Shown piece by piece: positions 35,203 to 44,948 of a stretch of DNA of 64,000 bases. Position numbers and translations under genes: made by a program. The notes under the pieces are model-generated. The model was not told the DNA's origin. It saw only the letters and a program-made list of their open reading frames with translations, and did not search any database. The DNA lies in the NCBI GenBank assembly GCA_030527205.1, contig JAUNBG010000014.1:1-64000 (forward strand). The letters run 5' to 3'. Source of the stretch: Planctomycetia bacterium. Its GTDB lineage: Bacteria; Planctomycetota; Planctomycetia; Pirellulales; Thermoguttaceae. How positions within the stretch are numbered: position 1 is the stretch's first letter; each line of letters starts with the position of its first letter.

Positions 35203-36831
35203 TTATTGAGAACTTAAGCCCGACGATTTATGTCGATTACGAATCAATTCCTGCGTTTTGGAAAAAAGGTCTTCCGTCAAACGATCAAACGGAACTGAAG
35301 ATTGCGTTCTTAAATCGGAAAGAAGCGCCGCCGCAGCATCGGTTTTTCCTGTTTGAACCTGTATCCAAGCCATTCCGACCTGACCAAAATAATAAAAAGG
35401 ACGATTTTCCGGCGACATATTCGCAAATTCCTCGAAAATGGATTGAGCTTCTGCAACATCATTTTCGATCACATAAACTCGAGCAAGTTGTTGTTGAGCT
35501 CTTCTCTTCCAGTATTCAGCGTCGGGATAATATTCGATAACGCTTTTCCAAGCGTCAATTGTCCCAAGTTGCGTTGCAAAAACCCATTGTTCTTCAACAG
35601 TTGGAAAACGTTGAATCGATTGGGATAAAGGCGGCTCAACAAAAGAAGTTTTCTGTCTCCCCCAAAAAGAAATAAACAATGAAATAATAAAAAGAAAAGC
35701 AAATAATCCCCAAACCGTTTTTTTATGTTTCATTAACAATTTTAACGAAAATAATTCATTTTGCTGAACCGTTTGAAGTTGAGTTAAGTTTGTTTGAATC
35801 TGTTGGGTTAAGTTCGCTAAAACCAATGATTTTTGAAACAGATTGTTGTCGTTGTCATTATCAAAAAAGACGTCATTATTTTGATCAATTTCGTTTATTT
35901 CGTTCAAAAGAACAATGTCATTATTGGGCGAAACCGATTGCAAATAACTCAATCGAGCTGTTTTTAGAGCAACAATCAATTCCTTAAACGACGCAAAGCG
36001 CGAGTCAGGTTTTTTGGCAATCATTTTTTGAATGATTGCCGCCAATTGATCGGGAATATCTTTTCGCAATGATTGAACAAAGGGCGGGTCATTGTTTAAA
36101 TGTTGAAGAACAACGGAAAGCGGCGTTTCGCCGGAAAAAGGGGGTTTCCCGGTCAACATTTGAAATCCTGTTATTCCAAGAGAATAAATATCGCTTCGAA
36201 AATCAAGGTTTTTCCCTTCTGCCTGTTCCGGACTCATATAAAGCGGCGTTCCCAAGGTTACTCCAATTTGAGTTAGAGATAAAGAAGCAGCATTGGAAAA
36301 TGACTGACAATAAGCGAGTCCAAAATCAGCAACTTTAATTGTTCCCGTTTCGCTCAATAAAATATTTTCCGGCTTAATGTCTCGATGAACAATTCCCAAT
36401 TGAGCCGCTTGTTCCAGCGCCGAACTGATTTGAAGCAAGATTAAAAGAGATTGAGAAATCGATAAAGAACCGCAACGCTTTAAATAATGTTGAAGATTCA
36501 TTCCGGCAATAAATTCTTGAGCAATATAATGCAACGAATCGCCGTTGTATTCGAAAACGCCAACGTCATAAATGCGAACAATATTATGATGTTCCAGTTG
36601 AGCTGCCGCTTGCGCTTCTTGAATAAAACGTCGAATATAAGTCTGATCGCTGGCCAGTTCTTTGCGAAGGATTTTTAACGCAACAGAACGATTTAACGAT
36701 TTTTGTATGGCCAAATAAACTTGGGCCATTGCTCCGCAGCCAATCAATCGAACGATCTTATAATCCCCAATCGTTTGAGCGGAAAGTTTATCGTCAATCA
36801 TCGGCGAATGCGGAAATGAAGATTCAACCAT
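35203..36831 (-). CDS. Membrane-anchored Ser/Thr protein kinase
   Basis: 542 aa. Residues 20-290 are a Hanks-type kinase with all key elements: glycine loop IGCGAMAQVY, Lys53 in VALKIL, VHRDIKPEN with His149/Asp151, Asp169 in ADFGLA, and GTPLYMSPEQAEG. A membrane helix at about 366-388 (WGLFAFLFIISLFISFW) is followed by a 150-residue external part with TPR-like helices. It presumably phosphorylates cytoplasmic targets in response to an external cue. The gene converges on the BatA gene, with 91 bp between stops. The same strand carries a beta-propeller and a DUF4175-like gene upstream, which may form one functional set. Confidence 0.95.
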   Translation of the reverse strand: MVESSFPHSPMIDDKLSAQTIGDYKIVRLIGCGAMAQVYLAIQKSLNRSVALKILRKELASDQTYIRRFIQEAQAAAQLEHHNIVRIYDVGVFEYNGDSLHYIAQEFIAGMNLQHYLKRCGSLSISQSLLILLQISSALEQAAQLGIVHRDIKPENILLSETGTIKVADFGLAYCQSFSNAASLSLTQIGVTLGTPLYMSPEQAEGKNLDFRSDIYSLGITGFQMLTGKPPFSGETPLSVVLQHLNNDPPFVQSLRKDIPDQLAAIIQKMIAKKPDSRFASFKELIVALKTARLSYLQSVSPNNDIVLLNEINEIDQNNDVFFDNDNDNNLFQKSLVLANLTQQIQTNLTQLQTVQQNELFSLKLLMKHKKTVWGLFAFLFIISLFISFWGRQKTSFVEPPLSQSIQRFPTVEEQWVFATQLGTIDAWKSVIEYYPDAEYWKRRAQQQLARVYVIENDVAEAQSIFEEFANMSPENRPFYYFGQVGMAWIQVQTGKTDAAAALLSDLRTQSSVPFDRLTEDLFSKTQELIRNRHKSSGLSSQ

Positions 36832-36899
36832 AAAGAATATTTTTCAAGTCTCAGATATCAATAAACGAAAGGAAATAAGCCCTGATAAATTTGAATTAA

Positions 36900-36985
36900 A
36901 TCGAATTCAATATGGTCGTCAGGCTTTGCTCTTGCGTCCTTCGCATTTGCCCGTTGTTGCCGGGCTTATCAAAATAAAACGGATT
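36900..36985 (-). repeat. CAAGCCCGGCAAC-family repeat (inverted)
   Basis: CGTCAGGCTTTGCTCTTGCG followed by CCCGTTGTTGCCGGGCTTATC. On the minus strand this is ATAAGCCCGGCAACAACGGG, matching the family core. It lies between the kinase and beta-propeller genes. Confidence 0.6.
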
Positions 36986-37068
36986 AAGGGGCAACAGGCC
37001 TGAGCGATCAAATTGAGATTTTGGAAAGTTCAATAATGAAGAATACAAATTATTCCCAAGTCTCAAGA

Positions 37069-38316
37069 TTACTTCGACAGATCATAACAAAACAGTTTAT
37101 CCTGATCTCGAATGAAGAGCTTGCCATCAAGAATCAAGGGATAAGTCCAGGCATTCTGATCCGTTCGATCTGGTTGTTGAAAACGGCCTTTTTCGACATA
37201 TTTTTCCGGATTGGCTTCAACCAAAATCAGTTCGCCGCTTTTTTCCGTTCGCAAGATTAAATGGCCGTCAGCAAAAGCCAAATCGGAAACAGCTCGAAGG
37301 CGCCGATTTTGCCATTTCATTTTGCCATTTTTCATTTCAACGCAACTTAATGCGCCTTTGTCGGTTGTTGAATAAATGAATCCGTTGTCCAAAATCAATC
37401 CGTGATGCTTGTTATCAACTTCTCGAACGTTATAAATTTCTTTTGCGACAAATTGATTTCCTTGTTTCTTAATCGAATAAGCATAAGATCCAACGCCATA
37501 AGCGCAAGTCACAAAGACAATATGATCATCATAAACCGGATCCGTACAAACAGCAACTCTTCCAGGAAAATCAACTTTCCATAAAAGAGAACCGTCTTGA
37601 CAATTAATGCCAGCCAGAATTTTATCGGTTATAATAAGATATTGACGAACTCCGTCAATATTGATAACGGAAACAGAAGCATAGGAGGCAGGATTGGTCA
37701 ATTCTTTTGTTTTCCAAACGACGTTGCCCGTTTTTTTATCTAAAGCAAACATTGTTCCATTTTGTTCGCTTCCGGGACAACAAATGATCCAATCGTCATC
37801 AAGAAGCGGGGATTCGGCAAATCCCCATTGACTCATCATTTTTCCGTTAAAATCCTTGATGAAATCTTTCTTCCAAATCAATTTGCCCGTTTCAAAGTCA
37901 ACGCAAGCAATAACGCCATTTTGACTCAATGCATAAACATAATTTCCATCGGTTGTCGGAGTACATTTTGGGCCAATGCCATATCCGCCAGGCATTCCGC
38001 CAATGCCGATTTCAGTTTTCCAAAGGAGTTTTGCGTCCTCGCGATTCAGGGCGATTATATAAGTTTTTTCGTTAAAATCGCCCATTGTAAACATTTTGTC
38101 GTTGAAAAAGGAAAGATTCGAAAACCCATTTCCCAATCCTTCTGCGGTCCAAAGCAATTTGGGAAGTTGTTTCGACCAATCTGTATTCAAACCTGTTTCG
38201 GTTGATTTTCCGTCGCGGTTCGGCCCTTTCCATTGATTCCAGTCAGCAGCTGAAACTGTTGAGAATAAGGAAATCGTCAGAAACATTGTCATTAAAATTT
38301 GTGTCATTTGTCGCAT
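37069..38316 (-). CDS. Secreted PQQ-like beta-propeller protein
   Basis: 415 aa. After a signal peptide (ILMTMFLTISLFSTVSAAD) come WNQWKGPNRDGKSTETGL, the usual opening of planctomycete outer-wall beta-propellers, and blades such as IALNREDAKLLWKTEIG, VACVDFETGKLIWKKDF and FALDKKTGNVVWKTKEL. The WRGPNRDG-type start marks the family well. It is expected in the periplasm or attached to the outer face; no catalytic PQQ residues stand out. It lies between a DUF4175-like gene and a kinase on the same strand, each separated by more than 200 bp, so co-transcription is uncertain. Confidence 0.88.
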   Translation of the reverse strand: MRQMTQILMTMFLTISLFSTVSAADWNQWKGPNRDGKSTETGLNTDWSKQLPKLLWTAEGLGNGFSNLSFFNDKMFTMGDFNEKTYIIALNREDAKLLWKTEIGIGGMPGGYGIGPKCTPTTDGNYVYALSQNGVIACVDFETGKLIWKKDFIKDFNGKMMSQWGFAESPLLDDDWIICCPGSEQNGTMFALDKKTGNVVWKTKELTNPASYASVSVINIDGVRQYLIITDKILAGINCQDGSLLWKVDFPGRVAVCTDPVYDDHIVFVTCAYGVGSYAYSIKKQGNQFVAKEIYNVREVDNKHHGLILDNGFIYSTTDKGALSCVEMKNGKMKWQNRRLRAVSDLAFADGHLILRTEKSGELILVEANPEKYVEKGRFQQPDRTDQNAWTYPLILDGKLFIRDQDKLFCYDLSK

Positions 38317-38595
38317 AGGAATTCTTTCTTTTATTATGAGTTATTTCTCATTATTCCGAAACCGGAATGGGCGAAAGTTTAAGAATCCGCTTGTCATTGT
38401 CGGTTTTCTGAACGCAAAAACCTCAGGCTTTTCTAATGATCCTGAGTATCAAATAAAAGTCTTGCTTGAAAAAGAAGTTTCAAGGGGCTTTTTTAACGTT
38501 TTCATATTGATGTTTTTATTTTAATCAGAAATGCAATTCATTTCGAGAGGTTAATATCGATTTTTTTGGAAAAAAGCAATAATAATAATTGAAAT

Positions 38596-41500
38596 TCATT
38601 TTTTTGTCGAAATTCCTTGATGATAGGCGCGAAACCTTTCTTCGAAAGAAGCAGGCGGTTTGGATCGAATCATTTGTTGGCTTGTTGTCGGGTCACGAAA
38701 TTCGTTTGAATGACTGTCATTCAAAATCGAATCGTTGGATCTTGAGTCCCGAAGACCTAAATCTCGAAGCGATTCCAGATAATATTGACGTTCTTGAGAA
38801 TTTTCGCCGAATTTTTGCGCATTTTTCTTCATTTCCTGCCATTTATTCAAAAATGCTTGAAGTTGATTTTGATCCCAACCCAATTCATTAAGCAATTCCT
38901 GATCCGGCCCATTTTTGAGTTGATCTTCAAGATATTGCAAAGCCAAACTGGTTGCCTTTTCTGTAAACAATAAATGGGGCGAGTCTGCCTGAAAAGGAAT
39001 TTTTTCCTCAACAACATCCCGATCAGTTCCATATCCGCCTGTTCCTCGTTTTGAAGAATTGGGATTGCCTTTGTTGGGTTGATTGAAATCGGAGTCGTCA
39101 TTGTTAAATTCGGGACGATTATTGGGTTGTTCAGAAGAATTTGTTCCCGTTTCGCCGGCGGGATGACCCGAATCGTCTTGACTCAGAGGCAAATGAATCG
39201 GGGAATGATCCCCCGCCTTTCCTGATCCTAAAGCGGCATTATCCGGAATGGAATCCAGATTAATATTGTCGAAAGAATCGCTGGCATTTGAGGTTTCGCG
39301 GTCATTTTGTTTATTATTGTTTTTTAGGTCGTCTTTTGTAACGATATTTGCTTGATTTGGATCAACATTTGAGTTGTTTGCGGAATTGTTCAAATGTTCT
39401 GAGGTCTTATTGGAATTTGGCGTTTTATTTTTGTCTGCAGGAAGCGGTTCAATCATTTGGTCGGGATCGTCAACGATATTCGAGTTGGGGTCAACCGGTT
39501 GAGCTGCGAGTTGATCCTGAGGGGTTGCGTTTGTTGTCATAAAAGTATTTGTCCGGGGATCAATCTCGCCCTGTTGACGTTTAAGACCCGGATCCAACAG
39601 ATCAACCGAATTTGCTCGAATTCGTTCAGCGTCTGATTTTAATGGTTCGTTTCCTGAAAACGCCGGCAAATTTCCAGATTGAGAAGGCTGCTTTTCATTT
39701 GAAGGGTCAATGTTTTGTGGATTCGACGGCTGATTTTTGGGGGCTTGGTTATTGGGATCAGACTCTTCGTCTGGAGAATCAGATTTGGAATTTTCATTGG
39801 AAGCGTCTTCTTGATCCTCAATTGGATTGTTCATTGAGGAGGGCTTGCTTTGAGAATTCTGTTTTGACTGATTTTCCGTTTTTTTCATTTGATCCAAAAT
39901 TCTTTCAAAAGCTTCGCCCGGGTTAGCTTCAGGGTCAATCGGCAGATCGGAAGCTTTTCCGGATTTTGAAGGGGAATCATTTGGGCTTTCTTTTTGATTA
40001 TTGCCGGGATCATCAGTTGAATTATTCGAGTCCGTTGAATTGTTGTTCTGGTTGGAATTATCAACAATGTCGGTTGAATCGTTTGGATTATTATTGTTAT
40101 TATTTTCTCTGCCAGAACCGGAGTTATTATTGGATGAATCTTGTTCTGTATTGGGGCTTGATTGTCTGTTTTCAGAATTCGTTTGCTGATTTTTGTCGGA
40201 ATTTTGATTCTCGCCGTCATTATCATCCGAATTGCCTTGCCCTTCATTTGATTGCTGATCTTCGGAAGACGGTTGATTTTTTTGTTGTTCTTTTAAATTC
40301 TGATTATTTTCCTGGTTTTGTTTGTTTTTTTGATTTTGTTGATTGTTATCATTTTTTTGATTTTTCTGAGAATCATTTTGATTGTTATCGTTGTCTTTCT
40401 GATCGCCTGAAGAATTATTGGCCTCAGACTCATTTTCGTTTTGTTCAACATTTTGAGAGTTCTCTTTATTTTGAGAGTTCTTTTCTGATTGATTTTGCGA
40501 ATCATCTGAACTGTCCGATTGCTCGGTTGATTGTTGATTATTATTCGATTTGTCCTGATTTTCTGAAGAGTCATTTTGATTTCCATTTTCGTCGGAATCG
40601 TTTCCCTTGGCTTCTTCGTTCTGGTTATCCGGAGAATTTGACTTTTCAACAACGAGTAAAGTTCGTTTTTCCGTCGTTCCGAAATTTGATTCTGGTTTTC
40701 GATTGTCAAACGCTTCTGCCCAATATTCAACTTCATCGCCAACTTGTAACCCCAATTTTTCTGGAACGAGTTCATATTCAACGAAACATTCGCCGTCTTG
40801 AAATTTCGTTTTGCTTTGTTGGTCAATGCCCGTTGATAAATTGACCATTTTTTCTTGCGCGAGATTATTTTGAGACGTTTGCGTCAAATTATCCAAAGAA
40901 CCGGAAAAAGAAGCAAAATTGAATAGCTCAATATTTGAATTTTGGGGGGAAATAACGCGCAAAGAACGCCCATTATCGCCTTGTTTTTCCCGAAGAGCCA
41001 AGCGTAAACTTATTGAACTTAAACCAAAATCGGGATCATTGGCGCGAATTTTCAAGGGAAGCGGCTTGTTGATCGGCAACGAGAGATCGTCTTTTGTTTT
41101 CGTTTCCCAAAAAATTTGCGGCGATTGATCTTTCATTATAATAATCTGATAAACATTGGGGGTCAGATTTTTATTTCCTTCATCGTCAACGCATCGAAGT
41201 TCATAAGTCGAAGGCTGTTTTTCTGTTTGATTTCCCATTTTTTTTTGAGAGTCGAGAGAAAATGAATAGGTTGCGCAGGTTGGGTCGTTTGGGTTGATTG
41301 TCATGACTTTTGCCAGTTTGTCGAGTCGATCAGGAACGAAAAGAGCTTTTTTAAGCGGAGTATTCGAACGAGCGACGATTTCGACAACAGTTCCTTCTAA
41401 AGCGTTGATATCTCCTGAATGATATAGAATTTGGTCTTTCATTTGAGAATATTCGGGAAATTTCAAAGTCAGACGTTCAACCTCAAAAGTTATGGCGGGA

Positions 41501-42495
41501 CGAACTTCGAGAAAAAAAGTCTCAGATCGACTCTCAGAACGACCAGGATTTCCGACGACAATTTGATAATTCAAACTTTCAGTCAAGCCTTCAGGCGAAA
41601 GAGGGAAGGTCATTTCAAACAAATTTCCTTCTTTTAAAGGAATTTCGATCTTTTGATTGACAAAACGTCCGTCAAGGGTTGAATAACTCAAAAAAACGGG
41701 TTGATTGCCAACGCCAGAAATTTCGGCCTTAATCGTTATTTTTTCATTTTGAAAAACCTTAACATTTCCTGGGTCGATTTTAAGGAAGCGAACAGAAAGC
41801 GGAGCTTTAATATTTGCGACGGGAAACGAGAGTCTTGCAATGGAAACAAAAGGATTTTTCGGAGAAAAAATGGAATAACCGGAAAAGAAAAATAAAACGA
41901 CAACGAAGGCAATTCCCCAGCGAATCAAAGGCATATGATCAACCGTCATCTGATCGGGAAAAGTTGCCATTTCTTTTGTTGCTTGCTGAATAACGCCCTT
42001 CAAAACAGTTTTCTGAAGAGAGGACTGGACATGATTTGCTTTTCTGTTCTTTAATTCTCGGCGAAGCAAAAGCCAGTTGATAATTGAGTTTTTAACCTCT
42101 TCCTGATTCTCTTCCAAAACTTTTGCCGCATAGAGCGGATTAATTCGATAACAAAAAATCGGATAAATTCGATAAATAAAACAGGCTGATAATGTCGTCG
42201 AAATCAAGCCGAAATATAAAATTCGTCCGCGGATTGAAAAACCTTGCGAAAAAACCCAATGATCGAAAATGATCCCAATTAAAAAAAGAACGCAACCAAG
42301 AGTCAAAAGAGCAGTCAGAGTCGAAAGAAAATCAACCCATTTAACTTCGCGTTGAGTTCGCTTTAATCGTTCAATAAGAATTTGATCCGATTTTATCCAA
42401 TCGTCGTTATTTTGCGAAAAAACCTGGTCTTTCGATTCGGGATTATCTTCTCGATTTGGTTTTGACGAATTGGACAGCATTGCGGAAGTCGACAT
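38596..42495 (-). CDS. DUF4175-like giant membrane protein with Asn/Gln-rich region
   Basis: 1299 aa. Two helices at about 55-115 and a third near 190-210 are followed by beta-rich domains (VRFLKIDPGNVKVFQNEKIT, LRLALREKQGDN, VEYWAEAFDNRKPESN), the usual layout of DUF4175-like planctomycete proteins. From about 630 to 1000 the sequence is nearly all Asn, Gln, Ser, Asp, Glu and Lys, with runs such as NQKNDNNQQNQKNKQNQENN. The C-terminal 120 residues return to ordinary helical sequence. It is anchored in the membrane with most mass outside; function is unknown. Long antisense frames over the low-complexity part are artefacts of its composition. Confidence 0.8.
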   Translation of the reverse strand: MSTSAMLSNSSKPNREDNPESKDQVFSQNNDDWIKSDQILIERLKRTQREVKWVDFLSTLTALLTLGCVLFLIGIIFDHWVFSQGFSIRGRILYFGLISTTLSACFIYRIYPIFCYRINPLYAAKVLEENQEEVKNSIINWLLLRRELKNRKANHVQSSLQKTVLKGVIQQATKEMATFPDQMTVDHMPLIRWGIAFVVVLFFFSGYSIFSPKNPFVSIARLSFPVANIKAPLSVRFLKIDPGNVKVFQNEKITIKAEISGVGNQPVFLSYSTLDGRFVNQKIEIPLKEGNLFEMTFPLSPEGLTESLNYQIVVGNPGRSESRSETFFLEVRPAITFEVERLTLKFPEYSQMKDQILYHSGDINALEGTVVEIVARSNTPLKKALFVPDRLDKLAKVMTINPNDPTCATYSFSLDSQKKMGNQTEKQPSTYELRCVDDEGNKNLTPNVYQIIIMKDQSPQIFWETKTKDDLSLPINKPLPLKIRANDPDFGLSSISLRLALREKQGDNGRSLRVISPQNSNIELFNFASFSGSLDNLTQTSQNNLAQEKMVNLSTGIDQQSKTKFQDGECFVEYELVPEKLGLQVGDEVEYWAEAFDNRKPESNFGTTEKRTLLVVEKSNSPDNQNEEAKGNDSDENGNQNDSSENQDKSNNNQQSTEQSDSSDDSQNQSEKNSQNKENSQNVEQNENESEANNSSGDQKDNDNNQNDSQKNQKNDNNQQNQKNKQNQENNQNLKEQQKNQPSSEDQQSNEGQGNSDDNDGENQNSDKNQQTNSENRQSSPNTEQDSSNNNSGSGRENNNNNNPNDSTDIVDNSNQNNNSTDSNNSTDDPGNNQKESPNDSPSKSGKASDLPIDPEANPGEAFERILDQMKKTENQSKQNSQSKPSSMNNPIEDQEDASNENSKSDSPDEESDPNNQAPKNQPSNPQNIDPSNEKQPSQSGNLPAFSGNEPLKSDAERIRANSVDLLDPGLKRQQGEIDPRTNTFMTTNATPQDQLAAQPVDPNSNIVDDPDQMIEPLPADKNKTPNSNKTSEHLNNSANNSNVDPNQANIVTKDDLKNNNKQNDRETSNASDSFDNINLDSIPDNAALGSGKAGDHSPIHLPLSQDDSGHPAGETGTNSSEQPNNRPEFNNDDSDFNQPNKGNPNSSKRGTGGYGTDRDVVEEKIPFQADSPHLLFTEKATSLALQYLEDQLKNGPDQELLNELGWDQNQLQAFLNKWQEMKKNAQKFGENSQERQYYLESLRDLGLRDSRSNDSILNDSHSNEFRDPTTSQQMIRSKPPASFEERFRAYHQGISTKK

Positions 42496-42714
42496 AAAAA
42501 ACCTGTCTTATTTAATTATATTTCAACCATTTTTGGGATCGAATGTCTATAAAAATTCCATTCATTTCCTATTATATCGGAAAAAGCGTTATTTGTCTCA
42601 ACCGTAAAGGCCAAGAAATTCAAAAAGCAAGTTTTAAGCCCTGTTTTATTTAAAATGAATCAGTTATAATAATTGTTTTCAAATTGATTCCATTTTCTTT
42701 GAAGGAGATTAAAA

Positions 42715-44439
42715 ATGAGCAGTCAAAGGTCAATTGCGTCGCCGCGATATTTGGTTCCGTTTCATGCGAAGCAACATCCGCATTTTTTTACAGATATCTT
42801 GATTATTGGCGGCGGCTTGGCCGGACTTCGAGCTGCTTTGGCTGTCGATCCTTCGTTAAGCGTTTTGGTTATTTGCAAAGCAGGACTTTCAAACTCGAAC
42901 AGCGTTAAAGCCCAAGGCGGCATTGCAACTGTTTGGGATTTCAAAACCGATACATTTGAAAGTCATGTTGCCGATACTCTTGTCGCGGGCGGCGAACTTT
43001 GCGACAAAGAAACGGTCGATTATATTGTTCGACACGGAACCGAAGAGGTTCAAAAACTGATCGAAATCGGAACAATTTTTGATAAAAAAGAAGACGGCAG
43101 TCTTTTGCTTGGACGGGAAGGGGGCCATACCCAATTTCGAATTATTCATGCATTAGGGGACGCAACGGGTCAAGAAATAATGCGGGCAGTCATTAATGAG
43201 GCGAAGTTGCGTCCCAATATTCGAATTTGGGAAGATACTTTTGTTTTGGATCTTTTGACAGCAGACGGGTTTTGTCGCGGCGCCGTTGTTCATTGGAATA
43301 AAGAGAACGAAACGGAACTTATTTGGGCTAAACAGACGATTTTGGCGAGCGGCGGAATCGGTCAACTTTATCGGGAGACAACGAATCCGGAAGTTGCCTG
43401 CGGCGATGGCGTCGCCATGGCCTATCGGGCTGGCGCGGTTATTCGCGATATGGAGTTTGTTCAATTTCATCCAACTGTTCTTTATATAGCAGGGGGAAGT
43501 CGAAGTTTGATTACAGAAGCAATGCGAGGCGAAGGGGCTTATTTAATCGACAAAAATGGCGATCGATTTATGAGCGATTATGATTCTCGGGGCGAATTGG
43601 CGCCGCGAGACGTTGTCAGTCGTTCGATTGTTAAACAGATGATCAAAACGAATCATCCAAATGTTTATCTTGATCTGACGCATAAGAATGCGGACTGGAT
43701 TTATAAAAGATTTCCGGGGATTGCAGCGGTTTGTGCTCAATTTGGTCTCGATTTGGCAAAAGATCGAATTCCGGTTCGACCAGGCGCGCATTATTCAATG
43801 GGCGGCGTTCTCATTGATCATTTTGGACGAACAACGATTAAAGGTCTTTGGGCAGCGGGAGAAGTTTCGAGCTGCGGTTTGCATGGGGCGAATCGTCTGG
43901 CTTCAAACAGTCTTTTAGAAGCTCTTGTTTTTGGCGAACAGACGGGTCGTCTGGCTTCCGAAATAGCCGTTCAGATGAGCGATGAATATCGAGCCTTGCC
44001 GATCGAAAACAAACCGATGAAATCTGCTTTGGAACCTTGTCGAAAATGCAAATTTCCAATTGGTTGCGATAATAGCGAATCATCGCCGCAGAAAAGCAAA
44101 GTCGCTAATACGATTTTAGTTGATATAATGGATATTCGTAACTCGCTCAAAAGCATGATGTGGCGGCTTGTCGGCGTTGTCCGAGACGAAAACGGTCTGA
44201 AGGAAGCTCTTAATAATATTGATCAATGGTCAAGTTATGTTTTTTCTCATCAATTTCATTCGACGGAAGCCTGGGAACTTCAAAATATGCTGACCGTTTC
44301 GCGAATGATTATTGAAGGCGCCTTGGAACGGCAAGAAACTCGCGGAAGTCATAATCGAAGCGATTTTACGGATTTTGATCCTGACATTCCAGCCAAGCAT
44401 TCGATCTTTCGATATGTCGAAAGCGAGACTGTTCGTTAG
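42715..44439 (+). CDS. nadB: L-aspartate oxidase
   Basis: 574 aa. It oxidises aspartate to iminoaspartate, the first step of de novo NAD synthesis, using FAD. The FAD motif DILIIGGGLAGLRAAL is near residue 30, followed by NSVKAQGGIATVW. The catalytic block is GGHTQFRIIHALGDATGQ and EFVQFHPTVLY...EAMRGEGAYLID, and RGELAPRDVVSRSI and HYSMGGVLID are typical of NadB rather than fumarate reductase. The last 130 residues form the helical cap domain. An AAGGAG site 8 nt upstream fixes the start. The partners nadA and nadC are not in the window. A succinate dehydrogenase flavoprotein is unlikely because of the RGELAPRD motif. Confidence 0.93.
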   Translation: MSSQRSIASPRYLVPFHAKQHPHFFTDILIIGGGLAGLRAALAVDPSLSVLVICKAGLSNSNSVKAQGGIATVWDFKTDTFESHVADTLVAGGELCDKETVDYIVRHGTEEVQKLIEIGTIFDKKEDGSLLLGREGGHTQFRIIHALGDATGQEIMRAVINEAKLRPNIRIWEDTFVLDLLTADGFCRGAVVHWNKENETELIWAKQTILASGGIGQLYRETTNPEVACGDGVAMAYRAGAVIRDMEFVQFHPTVLYIAGGSRSLITEAMRGEGAYLIDKNGDRFMSDYDSRGELAPRDVVSRSIVKQMIKTNHPNVYLDLTHKNADWIYKRFPGIAAVCAQFGLDLAKDRIPVRPGAHYSMGGVLIDHFGRTTIKGLWAAGEVSSCGLHGANRLASNSLLEALVFGEQTGRLASEIAVQMSDEYRALPIENKPMKSALEPCRKCKFPIGCDNSESSPQKSKVANTILVDIMDIRNSLKSMMWRLVGVVRDENGLKEALNNIDQWSSYVFSHQFHSTEAWELQNMLTVSRMIIEGALERQETRGSHNRSDFTDFDPDIPAKHSIFRYVESETVR

Positions 44440-44620
44440 ACCTGATCAAATGTTTTTATGCCGTTCTCGATCTGGTCGGCTGCTTTTGAATCCTTTTTTT
44501 CGCTCTTGTTGTCGGGCAGACAAATATAACGGATCGATTTTCTTATTAGTTTGAGAATAAACGGCTTTTGGTCGAAACTCTTTTCGCAAGACGAAATTTC
44601 GGTCAGCAAGAAAGAAAAAA

Positions 44621-44653
44621 CCCCTTTTGGTGAAAGGGCAAAACCAAAAGGGG
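44621..44653 (-). terminator. Rho-independent terminator of tRNA-Ser
   Basis: CCCCTTTTGGT and ACCAAAAGGGG form an 11-bp perfect stem with an 11-nt loop. On the minus strand the stem is followed by TTTTTTCTTTC. It lies 50 bp past the 3' end of the tRNA gene. Confidence 0.9.
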
Positions 44654-44702
44654 CATCGAGTCTATTTCCCCGTTTTGTTCAAAACGAATCCATAAACGAG
44701 GC

Positions 44703-44784
44703 GGAGGACAAGGGACTCGAACCCTCAACCGGCAAGCCGGCGCCTGATTTCGAGTCAGGTTGCTAACCAATTCGCGTATCCTCC
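44703..44784 (-). tRNA. tRNA-Ser (CGA)
   Basis: 82 nt. The acceptor stem GGAGGAT pairs with GTCCTCC (last pair T-G) and is followed by discriminator G. The anticodon arm is CCTGA CTCGAAA TCAGG, giving anticodon CGA for UCG codons. A long variable arm, CCGGC TT GCCGG, marks a class II (Ser) tRNA. The T arm has the GGTTCGAGTCC signature. The D arm is compact, which makes the gene a little shorter than the usual 88-90 nt. The 3' CCA is not encoded (the next bases are CCT). Confidence 0.95.
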
Positions 44785-44900
44785 AAGCGATTTTATTATT
44801 TTACAGGAGAAAATCGTTCTGGCAAGTCCTTTTCTCTTTTTTTAAATAATATTTTCTCTTTTTAATAAGAAATTTCAATCAAAGTTCAACTATATAAAAA

Positions 44901-44948
44901 GGACGTTCTAAAATCTCTTTGGAACGCGGCCGTCTCATCCGCAAAAAC
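44901..44948 (-). repeat. Half copy of the GGAAGTTCT element abutting the protease gene
   Basis: GGACGTTCTAAAATCTCTTT followed by GGAACGCGGCCGTCTCATCC. On the minus strand this gives GGATGAGACGGCCGCGTTCC, the right half of the family. It stops at the stop codon of the site-2 protease gene. Confidence 0.65.

Noticed and set aside
39885-40844. Long antisense frames (120, 292 and 177 codons) over the DUF4175-like gene
   Set aside because: They arise because the Asn/Gln/Asp-rich codons of the real gene give few stops on other frames; the translations are low-complexity and match nothing.
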